Below, piece after piece: positions 1-4,755 of a DNA stretch of 6,163 bases. The stretch spans positions 1-6,163 of the forward strand of contig JAAHIA010000300.1 in the NCBI GenBank assembly GCA_010671975.1, given 5' to 3'. Source of the stretch: Leptolyngbya sp. SIO4C1. GTDB taxonomy: Bacteria > Cyanobacteriota > Cyanobacteriia > Phormidesmidales > Phormidesmidaceae. The notes below the pieces were generated by a model, which was given only the letters and a program-made list of their open reading frames with translations, was not told the origin of the DNA and did not search any database. Made by a program: the position numbers and the translations under genes. Position 1 is the stretch's first letter. Each line of letters opens with the position of its first letter.

Positions 1-72
1 TAAACAGGTTCAGCCTGGGTCGGTGGAATGATTCAGTATAATCATCCCTCCGACCCAGGCTGAACCTGTTTA
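1..72. repeat. 72-nt near-perfect palindrome upstream of the integrase fragment
   Basis: Arms 1-23 and 50-72 are exact reverse complements over 23 bp. Inside them the pairing resumes after a T/T mismatch (24/49), is broken again at 27/46, continues through 33/40, and leaves a 6-nt loop (34-39). Position 1 is the window edge, so the repeat may extend left. It ends 36 bp before the ATG of the recombinase fragment. Such a structure could be a recombination site, an element end, a bidirectional terminator or a regulatory hairpin. A perfect -10-like TATAAT lies at 37-42, but I see no -35 at the right distance. Confidence 0.9.
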
Positions 73-108
73 AAATTTATTCATCATCTCTTGTCAGGTC
101 GTCTACCC

Positions 109-273
109 ATGCAAGCAGAACCTCGTCCGAAGAAACTGCTCGACCAGGTTAGGGACGCGGTTCGCTTAAAGCATTATTCCTACCGCACAGAGCAAACCTA
201 CGTGCAATGGATTCGTCGCTATATTCTGTTTCATGACAAGCGTCATCCCCGGGAGATGGGTGTTCCTGAGATA
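109..273 (+). pseudogene. Integron-integrase-like tyrosine recombinase, 5' fragment
   Basis: The 55 codons from ATG 109 match the N-terminal core-binding (SAM-like) region of IntI/XerC-type tyrosine recombinases: KKLLDQVRDAVRLKHYSYRT, then EQTYVQWIRRY, then a FH..RHP.EMG segment. Intact relatives are about 320-340 aa and carry the catalytic R...H-R-Y residues in the C-terminal half, all missing here. The match ends after ...GVPEI at 273, where a Tn3-type terminal repeat begins. The frame stays open by chance to a TAG at 361-363, which would give an 84-aa chimera. TTG 91 is an alternative in-frame start, but residues before 109 do not resemble the family, and no clear ribosome binding site precedes either. 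A non-functional remnant is most likely. Family assignment is from memory of the motif pattern. Confidence 0.75.
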
Positions 274-311
274 AGGGTACTGTGCACATTGATGCGGAAA
301 TGTACGCTAAG
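274..311 (+). mobile_element. Tn3-family-type terminal inverted repeat, left end
   Basis: The 38 bp read (A)GGGTAC...CGGAAAT...ACGCTAAG. Tn3-family ends are about 38 bp, start with GGGG at the outer edge and often finish with ACGCTAAG, as in the Tn21 and Tn1546 groups. The orientation places the transposon to the right, where the serine recombinase gene starts its 3' end 22 bp further in. The outer edge coincides with the point where the integrase reading frame loses homology. No second copy in inverted orientation was found in this window, so the other end and the transposase are outside, or the element is decayed. Whether the repeat starts at 274 or 275 cannot be decided without the other end. 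Confidence 0.65.
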
Positions 312-332
312 AAGTAAGAGCGCAGCAGATTT

Positions 333-890
333 TCAATCAGACTTTTTATTGAGTTCTCTATAGAGAGTAGAGCGGCCGATGCCGAGCTGCTTTGCAGCTT
401 CTGTGGGAGAGGTTCCTGCCTTGATCAGTTTGAAAGCTGCATCGAGCTTTTTATGATCCAGTGATGGTCGCCCCAGACGTTTTCCTTTGGCCCGTGCGGA
501 TTCAATGCCGTCTTTGGTGCGCTCGGCAATCAGTCGGCGTTCAAAATGGGCGATCGCCCCGAAGACATGGAACACGAGTTCTCCGGCAGCAGAGGAGGTA
601 TCGATGTTCTCTTCCAGGGACAGCAAGTCGATTTGTTTCTGTTTGAGGAGTTCTACCGTTTCAAGGAGTTCCCGCAAACTACGCCCCAGGCGATCCAGCC
701 GCACCACGCATACCACGTCTCCAGGTCTGGCATAGTCAATGAGGTCCGCAAGTCCTGGCCGAGCAAAACGACGACCGCTGACCACATCTTCAAAAATCCG
801 AATAGCACCTTTCTCCCGGAGGCGATGCTTTTGAGCATCCAGGTCCTGAGCATGAGTAGAGACCCGTGCATAGCCGAGGATATCAGGCAT
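333..890 (-). CDS. Serine recombinase, resolvase/invertase family (TnpR-like)
   Basis: A 185-aa protein of full family length that would cut and rejoin DNA at paired recombination sites (transposon cointegrate or plasmid dimer resolution, or inversion). The catalytic domain shows YARVST with nucleophile Ser11 and Arg9, the RLDRLGRS segment (Arg67, Arg70), and GELVFHVFGAIAHFERR leading into the long E helix near 104-135. GRP and a C-terminal helix-turn-helix (about 155-180, SPTEAAKQLGIGRSTLYREL) form the DNA-binding part. The ATG is preceded by AAGGGA four bases upstream. The 3' end lies 22 bp inside the Tn3-type terminal repeat. Only 32 bp separate the start codon from the upstream methylase gene, too short for the three-subsite res region that normally precedes tnpR, so the crossover site is not obvious. 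An HIP1 octamer lies within the gene. Confidence 0.93.
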   Translation of the reverse strand: MPDILGYARVSTHAQDLDAQKHRLREKGAIRIFEDVVSGRRFARPGLADLIDYARPGDVVCVVRLDRLGRSLRELLETVELLKQKQIDLLSLEENIDTSSAAGELVFHVFGAIAHFERRLIAERTKDGIESARAKGKRLGRPSLDHKKLDAAFKLIKAGTSPTEAAKQLGIGRSTLYRELNKKSD

Positions 891-922
891 ATCGTCCCTT
901 AAACGTTCCTTTTCAGGGCACC

Positions 923-1891
923 TTACTCCGCCTCACGATCCTTAGAAAATAAGCCAAGCTGCCGATCCACCGGCAGCACTACATCCGCTTTACGACGTGG
1001 CCGCCTGCTGCTGGTCGTATCTGAGCCAGCAAAGCCTTCCATATCAAACAGACTGGCTTGCTCTGGCTCGCTGGCTACCTGAGTCTGCTCAGCTTCTACT
1101 GATTTTGGGGCTGCGATCGCATCCGGCGGGACTGCCTCATCGGCGCTGCTATCAAATAACGCATCCGGGTCTGTCAGCAGCAGCTTCAACTTGGCTTCAG
1201 CCTGTCGTTCTTTGAACCACTGATTGAAATACCGCAGCTGCGGGGTCGGGCGGCTTTCCCCTATGTCCAGGCTGAGTGTATTGCCGTGGCGAACGATAGC
1301 CTGAAGGTCCTGGGCAACGACCTGGATGTAGGTCATGTTGAATGCATCTCGGCTTACATCAATGCAATCGAACTGGGCGCATGAGCGCGGATCAATGCCC
1401 TGATGTTTCAGTTCTTCAGCACAAGCGATCACAAGCGCCCCGCCGCCAGAGGCTGGTTCGCTAATTGTGATGATGCCCTGCTCCTCAAGCACCTCGCGAG
1501 CATTGGCTAAGACCATCCCTGCCAGCAGCCTTGAAAGGCTATAGGGTGTAAAGAACTGACCTTGCCATTTGCTGAGCAGTTCTTCCTCTCCGGCTAATTC
1601 TCCTAAAAAATCACCATCCTGCAGCTGGTGGGCCATGAGCGTGATGCCCATGAGCTTTGCCATCTCGGTCAATTCACTGCGGTCATAGCGTTTGGTGACT
1701 TCCAGATACTTTTCCTCAAGCTGATTGAATGTCTCGTCTTTCGGAAAATCCCCGGCATGGTAAGGGGCCTGGTGCAACGTGATGGCCGTAATTTCCAACC
1801 AGTCGCTAAACACATTCCATTTATGGCGGCTGCCTGATAAACCGTTTAAGGTATTGACGAAGTCTTTCTTCAGTTGTGGGTATGTCGGCAT
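923..1891 (-). CDS. Plasmid/ICE-type N6-adenine methylase-like protein without a visible (D/N)PPY motif
   Basis: A 322-aa protein resembling the HsdM-like N-6 DNA methylases of plasmids and integrative elements. The N-terminal helical part (KWNVFSDWLEITAIT, 24-38) leads to GQFFTPYSLSRLLA (111-124). The AdoMet-binding motif I, SEPASGGGALVIA, follows at 144-156, then an acidic IDVS (177-180) and GNTLSL (203-208). After that a catalytic NPPF/DPPY motif should appear but I find none; the small plasmid relatives I recall seem to lack it too. Residues 240-322 form a low-complexity acidic/polar tail with QASLF (278-282) and QLGLF (311-315), both resembling bacterial sliding-clamp-binding peptides. 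No restriction or specificity subunit lies nearby. Its TAA is 32 bp upstream of the serine recombinase start, suggesting co-transcription. The ATG overlaps no clear ribosome binding site. It may bind AdoMet and DNA without methylating, or be an unusual methylase. Confidence 0.8.
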   Translation of the reverse strand: MPTYPQLKKDFVNTLNGLSGSRHKWNVFSDWLEITAITLHQAPYHAGDFPKDETFNQLEEKYLEVTKRYDRSELTEMAKLMGITLMAHQLQDGDFLGELAGEEELLSKWQGQFFTPYSLSRLLAGMVLANAREVLEEQGIITISEPASGGGALVIACAEELKHQGIDPRSCAQFDCIDVSRDAFNMTYIQVVAQDLQAIVRHGNTLSLDIGESRPTPQLRYFNQWFKERQAEAKLKLLLTDPDALFDSSADEAVPPDAIAAPKSVEAEQTQVASEPEQASLFDMEGFAGSDTTSSRRPRRKADVVLPVDRQLGLFSKDREAE

Positions 1892-1894
1892 GAA

Positions 1895-2005
1895 TCATAA
1901 TCTTTCTGATGAGGGGGTAGGGGATAAACATCCTGTCTCGCCTGTCGCAGAGCGCATCATAGCGGCTGGGATAATGATCGCCAGCAGCAACGACAGTGCG
2001 GCCAT
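1895..2005 (-). CDS. Possible 36-aa hydrophobic small protein
   Basis: This short ORF begins MAALSLLLAIIIPAAMMR, which looks like a single membrane segment or signal sequence, followed by a polar tail rich in Ser, Thr and Pro. Its TGA ends 3 bp before the ATG of the methylase-like gene, a spacing typical of coupled genes in one operon, and the methylase has no convincing ribosome binding site of its own. The ribosome binding signal here is also weak. It could be a leader peptide, a real small membrane protein or chance. I do not recognise the sequence. Confidence 0.28.
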   Translation of the reverse strand: MAALSLLLAIIIPAAMMRSATGETGCLSPTPSSERL

Positions 2006-2080
2006 CGACCCATCTCAGGGCTCTGCCGGGATGCTATGTAGTGTGGCAACCGCCTTAGCAGCATCTGAGGATGATGCAGG

Positions 2081-2108
2081 GGCAGGGCGCGACAAGCCAC
2101 ACCCTGCC
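2081..2108. repeat. Intergenic hairpin after the small plasmid gene
   Basis: GGCAGGG (2081-2087) and CCCTGCC (2102-2108) form a 7-bp perfect stem with a 14-nt loop. A second overlapping pair, GTGTGGC (2041-2047) with GCCACAC (2096-2102), could form an alternative structure. They lie 8 bp beyond the stop codon of the small minus-strand gene at 2116, so partial termination or mRNA processing is possible. No T-run follows on either strand, so it is not a canonical terminator. Nothing else recognisable lies between 2006 and 2115. Confidence 0.4.
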
Positions 2109-2115
2109 TGCTAGC

Positions 2116-2259
2116 TCATTCAGCTGGCTGAGATCGCACTGCTTCTAATCGCTTCAGAACAGCGGGCAGATCTCTCAAGGCTTTGAAGGGAAGAAAGTGA
2201 TTGGTCCCCCCGCAGTAGTCCCGACGGCCCTGACAGCGGCGGTAAAGGATTTGCATCAT
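2116..2259 (-). CDS. Conserved small plasmid protein, C-terminal part (downstream of probable frameshift)
   Basis: Starting at the ATG that overlaps the upstream stop codon (ATGA), this frame encodes 47 aa: MMQILYRRCQGRRDYCGGTN, then HFLPFKALRDLPAVLKRLEA, then VRSQPAE. The segment RRCQGRRDYCGGTNHF resembles the C-terminal part of small proteins of plasmids and integrative elements. The same frame is open upstream of the ATG and reads TFSQPYSGP, which fits the preceding part of that family better than the tail of the 89-aa ORF. This suggests that 2116-2525 was one gene of about 137 codons, now broken. The ATGA overlap would also permit translational coupling, so the two pieces might still be made as separate polypeptides. 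The function of the family is unknown to me. Confidence 0.6.
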   Translation of the reverse strand: MMQILYRRCQGRRDYCGGTNHFLPFKALRDLPAVLKRLEAVRSQPAE

Positions 2260-2525
2260 CGGCCCGCTATACGGTTGTGAGAACGTACATACAGGTCATC
2301 GGTGTGCAGGGTTATCTCGCCGCTCACGGCAATCCCAGCCCGGTTGATGCGCAGGTCATAGCTGCCAGGTGCATAGCCCAGAGTATGGGCAATTCGCCGC
2401 AGTACCACCTTGCCGGTGCTCAGAAAGTCGAGCTTTGCTTCCGGGTATGGATAGTCAGGGCTGCATGTTGCAGCGGCCTGCAGAAACACACAGATGTCTG
2501 CGTCCAGTATTTTGCGTTTACTCAT
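2256..2525 (-). CDS. Conserved small plasmid protein, N-terminal part (frameshifted)
   Basis: An 89-aa ORF starting at ATG 2525, preceded by AAAGGAA at a suitable distance. The C-terminal half contains YDLRINRAGIAVSGEITLHT followed by DDLYV (to residue 80), a motif I associate with small uncharacterised plasmid/ICE proteins. The last nine residues (RSHNRIAGR) do not fit. Changing frame by one base at about 2284-2286 continues directly into FSQPYSGPMMQILYRRCQG in the next ORF. Inserting one base, for example making the codon after Val80 CAG, would restore one continuous protein. A one-base deletion, a sequencing error or programmed frameshifting could explain it; no obvious slippery heptamer is present. 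It is divergent from the methyltransferase at 2875 and shares the hairpin-rich control region with it. Confidence 0.7.
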   Translation of the reverse strand: MSKRKILDADICVFLQAAATCSPDYPYPEAKLDFLSTGKVVLRRIAHTLGYAPGSYDLRINRAGIAVSGEITLHTDDLYVRSHNRIAGR

Positions 2526-2549
2526 GAAGAGTTCCTTTCAGTTGGGTTG

Positions 2550-2572
2550 GGGGTGATGTGCGTCATCACCCC
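2550..2572. repeat. Perfect 9-bp dyad upstream of the small plasmid gene
   Basis: GGGGTGATG (2550-2558), loop TGCGT, CATCACCCC (2564-2572). It lies 25 bp upstream of the ATG at 2525, in the 5' leader or promoter of the minus-strand gene. It could be an operator for a dimeric repressor or an mRNA hairpin. Confidence 0.7.
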
Positions 2573-2603
2573 TTGGCCCTCGCCGAGAGCGGGGGATAGC
2601 AAA

Positions 2604-2674
2604 GCCAGCAAAAATCGACCGGCGGGGGCGGGCCGGAGCGCAGCGACAACACGGACCGGACTATTTTTGTTGGC
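2604..2674. repeat. Long imperfect hairpin in the divergent control region
   Basis: The arms 2604-2622 and 2656-2674 pair at 16 of 19 positions, including the runs CAAAAAT/ATTTTTG and CCGG/CCGG, around a 33-nt GC-rich spacer. The pattern of an A-run arm, a GC-rich core and a T-run arm resembles structured leaders seen between plasmid/ICE genes in proteobacteria. Its role is unknown. Confidence 0.6.
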
Positions 2675-2681
2675 GGCGCGT

Positions 2682-2696
2682 GGGGGCAGCGCCCCC
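2682..2696. repeat. Short strong GC hairpin
   Basis: GGGGGC (2682-2687), loop AGC, GCCCCC (2691-2696). It is very stable for its size but lacks a following T-run on either strand, so it is not a standard terminator. Confidence 0.7.
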
Positions 2697-2842
2697 TTAG
2701 GAATCGCGGGAATGGGTCATACCGCTGCACGATGGCCAGTGGTGCTCCAGGTTTGCGTCGTTCACCAAGTCACACTGTCTGCTCTTAAGCAGGCGCTGTG
2801 TCAGGAATGCTTTGCCTGCAACGCTATAGCGGCATAGCTCTA

Positions 2843-2865
2843 TCTCCTGAACTTTCGTAAGGAGA
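2843..2865 (+). promoter_or_regulatory. Hairpin covering the methyltransferase ribosome binding site
   Basis: TCTCCT (2843-2848) is complementary to AGGAGA (2860-2865) across an 11-nt loop. The right arm contains the ribosome binding site of the GTG start at 2875. The left arm could therefore mask it and hold translation low unless the hairpin is opened by a protein, RNA or upstream ribosomes. Confidence 0.45.
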
Positions 2866-2874
2866 CGCTGTGCC

Positions 2875-3597
2875 GTGCCTTTTGATTCTCAGTCTGAACA
2901 GAGAACTCACTACAAACACCCAAGCGGTGTTTTGATCTTCGGGGACTGCCTCAATGTCATGCAGTGCCTGCCCAGCAGAAGCATCGATTTCGTGCTCACC
3001 GACCCGCCTTATCTGGTTCGGTACAAATCAAGGGATGGCAGGTCAATTGCAAACGATGTTGAGCAGGACTGGCTACTGCCTGCCTTTGAGGAGGTTTATC
3101 GTCTGCTTAAACCTGATAACTTCGCTGTGTCGTTCTATGGCTGGCCGAAGTGCGATGTCTTCATGGACGCTTGGCGGCAGGTCGGCTTTCGGATTGTCGG
3201 TCATTTCGTGTTCGTGAAAAGCTACAGCTCCAGTACGGGCTTTCTAGCCTATCAGCATGAGAATGCCTTTCTACTGGCTAAGGGCAATCCGCCAAAGCCG
3301 GAGAATCCCATCCCGGATGTGTTGCCGTTCAAGTATTCCGGCAATCGACTGCATCCCACCCAGAAGCCGGTACAGCCGTTGCGCGAGCTGATTGGTCATC
3401 TCTCAAAGCCGGGTGAAACTGTGCTTGATCCCTTCGCCGGGTCTGCCTCAACCGCTGTCGCCGCGCATCTAGAGGGCAGGGAGTTTGTGGCGATTGAGAA
3501 GGTGCAGGAGTACTTCGACATTGCTCAAACGCGGCTCAGCAAGACGAAGCCCCGTCCTGTTGAGCGTCCTGTTAAAAAAGCGGCTGCCGGTCGCTAA
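2875..3597 (+). CDS. Orphan DNA methyltransferase, beta class (N4-cytosine/N6-adenine)
   Basis: A 240-aa AdoMet-dependent enzyme expected to methylate the exocyclic amino group of adenine or cytosine in a specific DNA sequence. The catalytic motif IV, LTDPPYLV, is at 41-48, before the AdoMet-binding motif LDPFAGSAST at 184-193. The order catalytic-then-binding is that of the beta class. GDCLNVMQCLPSRSIDFVLT at 23-42 and HPTQKP (160-165) are also typical of these enzymes. A basic tail (RPVERPVKKAAAGR) ends the protein. The GTG start is chosen because AAGGAG lies 10 bases upstream and no better in-frame start exists. No restriction endonuclease is encoded beside it, so protection from host restriction or epigenetic regulation of the element is more likely than a complete restriction-modification system. 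All key motifs are intact. The recognition sequence cannot be read from the protein. Confidence 0.93.
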   Translation: MPFDSQSEQRTHYKHPSGVLIFGDCLNVMQCLPSRSIDFVLTDPPYLVRYKSRDGRSIANDVEQDWLLPAFEEVYRLLKPDNFAVSFYGWPKCDVFMDAWRQVGFRIVGHFVFVKSYSSSTGFLAYQHENAFLLAKGNPPKPENPIPDVLPFKYSGNRLHPTQKPVQPLRELIGHLSKPGETVLDPFAGSASTAVAAHLEGREFVAIEKVQEYFDIAQTRLSKTKPRPVERPVKKAAAGR

Positions 3598-3612
3598 AGG
3601 TCTGCTACGACT

Positions 3613-3645
3613 GGTCTCTCTTTGTTTAGCGAGGAGAGACCTTTT
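3613..3645 (+). terminator. Rho-independent-type terminator after the methyltransferase
   Basis: GGTCTCTC (3613-3620) pairs perfectly with GAGAGACC (3634-3641), with a 13-nt loop, followed directly by TTTT. It begins 15 bp after the methyltransferase stop codon and 44 bp before the next ATG, so it should separate the two genes. Confidence 0.7.
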
Positions 3646-3688
3646 CAATCAGTCTTGCATTCCAGAAGCAGCGGGATATTGTCACCCG

Positions 3689-4645
3689 ATGGATACCGAA
3701 AAGCAGTATCGGGTAGGCGAGCATCGTCTGATTCTGGGCTGGCGCGATACAGAGCAGTTCTACTATGCCCGTATTGAGACCGAGCAGGACAAACCGGATA
3801 GTCTTTGGACGCTCGCCGAGCCGCGTGACAAGCTCAACCAGCTGCTGCAATTCGCCAGTATCAATCTACGTTCTGTCACCGGACTGGAGACATTTCAGCT
3901 TTCTGCTGAGGATTGGGCTGCCTTGCAGGAAGCTCCCGATTGCATTCGCATCGACCCGGCGCAGCTGCAGCGGCTGGATATCTTAGACACTGATTACGTG
4001 CAGGTACCGGATTGGGTGACAGACCCGTATTTTGAGCAGCCCGGTATCGCAGAAGATATCGATACTCTCTGCCAGGACAGGCTGGCCGCCTGTGTCGCCC
4101 GGCTGGTCGAGCTGCAGCATATCGAGCATAGTGGGGAACCGCTCGACGACTATGGCAGTGTGGAGGACAGCCGCAATCGTGCGATCGCAGAAACGGCAGC
4201 CTTTCTAGCTGAAACAAGCCGCCTGCTCTCAGACGAACGGCTGCAGGTGCTGAGCAGCATACCGTTCGACAACCTGTGGCATATCAGCGAGCTGTTCACG
4301 GAGGCAGAGATTGAAGATATCGACGGCTTTACCTGCGACCTGTGCCGCTCTCGGCTAAGTGACTTTCCCAAAGCCATTCAGCGCGGCTACGATCCCACCA
4401 CCGGCCTGCCGCTCAGCTTCGCCGAATCAGAAGGATTTTCCTGGGACAATACCACACCATCGTCAGCAGCGTCGCTCTATCAGCAGTATGGGTTTTCAGA
4501 GGAGGCAGCCTGGCAGCTGGTGCACATCCAGCGCACCGACCCGCGCGATCGCACCGAACAGGATTGGGCTTTTCTGTCAGACGCGCTGCAGCGGCTCAGC
4601 GACTGTACCGAGCAGCTGAGCGAGGTATGGGGGCTGGAGGCTTAG
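3689..4645 (+). CDS. Hypothetical 318-aa acidic protein
   Basis: I do not recognise this protein. ATG 3689 is the first plausible start: upstream in-frame sequence runs back through the terminator into the methyltransferase gene and reads as unrelated basic sequence. The ribosome binding site is weak. The product looks soluble, with no signal peptide or membrane segment. It is rich in Asp, Glu, Leu and Gln, with probable helices near 122-145 and 158-190. A CDLC pair lies at 216-219, next to GYDPTTGLPLSFAES (233-247); a single CxxC is not enough to propose a metal site. Two HIP1 octamers fall within it, consistent with long residence in a cyanobacterium. It sits alone between the methyltransferase terminator and the toxin-antitoxin promoter. 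Sustained open frame and protein-like composition support it as a real gene. Confidence 0.75.
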   Translation: MDTEKQYRVGEHRLILGWRDTEQFYYARIETEQDKPDSLWTLAEPRDKLNQLLQFASINLRSVTGLETFQLSAEDWAALQEAPDCIRIDPAQLQRLDILDTDYVQVPDWVTDPYFEQPGIAEDIDTLCQDRLAACVARLVELQHIEHSGEPLDDYGSVEDSRNRAIAETAAFLAETSRLLSDERLQVLSSIPFDNLWHISELFTEAEIEDIDGFTCDLCRSRLSDFPKAIQRGYDPTTGLPLSFAESEGFSWDNTTPSSAASLYQQYGFSEEAAWQLVHIQRTDPRDRTEQDWAFLSDALQRLSDCTEQLSEVWGLEA

Positions 4646-4687
4646 GGACATTCCAGTCCTGCCAAAGGTTCAGGCATCATAAAACAG

Positions 4688-4716
4688 GCGACACAGCTTT
4701 GTTTTACCGCTATACT
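4688..4716 (+). promoter_or_regulatory. Candidate sigma-70 promoter of the toxin-antitoxin operon
   Basis: GCGACA (4688-4693, four of six matches to TTGACA) and TATACT (4711-4716, five of six matches to TATAAT) are separated by 17 bp. They lie 40 bp upstream of the antitoxin ATG and downstream of the preceding stop codon. Such operons are usually repressed by the antitoxin at their own promoter, but I see no clear operator dyad here. Confidence 0.5.
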
Positions 4717-4755
4717 GAATCGACTAAAATGAGGAAATCAAAGCAATAGGATGCT

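Larger units (their letters stand above)
2526..2874. promoter_or_regulatory. Divergent GC-rich control region with several hairpins
   Basis: This 349-bp stretch separates the minus-strand plasmid genes from the plus-strand methyltransferase and should hold both promoters, though I cannot point to clear -35/-10 pairs. About 2580-2710 is markedly richer in G+C than the flanks. It holds the perfect dyad at 2550-2572, an imperfect 19-bp inverted repeat (2604-2622 with 2656-2674), GGGGGC-AGC-GCCCCC (2682-2696) and the palindrome CGCTATAGCG (2822-2831). A plus-strand frame is open through it, but its product is not recognisable and its codon content follows the structured DNA, so I regard the region as non-coding. 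Confidence 0.6.

Noticed and set aside
1..72. Classical integron attC site
   Set aside because: The arm ends (TAAAC / GTTTA) do not match RYYYAAC / GTTRRRY, and the stem is almost perfectly paired without the extrahelical bases attC sites need. A non-classical site remains open.
546..902. Plus-strand ORF opposite the serine recombinase
   Set aside because: It is antisense to a gene with intact catalytic motifs and has no recognisable sequence; a shadow frame.
1890..2114. Plus-strand 74-codon ORF over the intergenic region
   Set aside because: It has no ribosome binding site, starts inside the methylase start codon on the opposite strand, has unremarkable composition and conflicts with the minus-strand operon direction.
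2277..2837. 186-codon plus-strand ORF across the divergent region
   Set aside because: It runs antisense through the small plasmid gene and then through the hairpin-rich GC region; the translation is not protein-like and the openness is explained by base composition.
3485..3688. N-terminal extension of the 318-aa protein
   Set aside because: The extra 68 codons overlap the methyltransferase in another frame and cross its terminator, and they read as very basic sequence unlike the acidic protein that follows.
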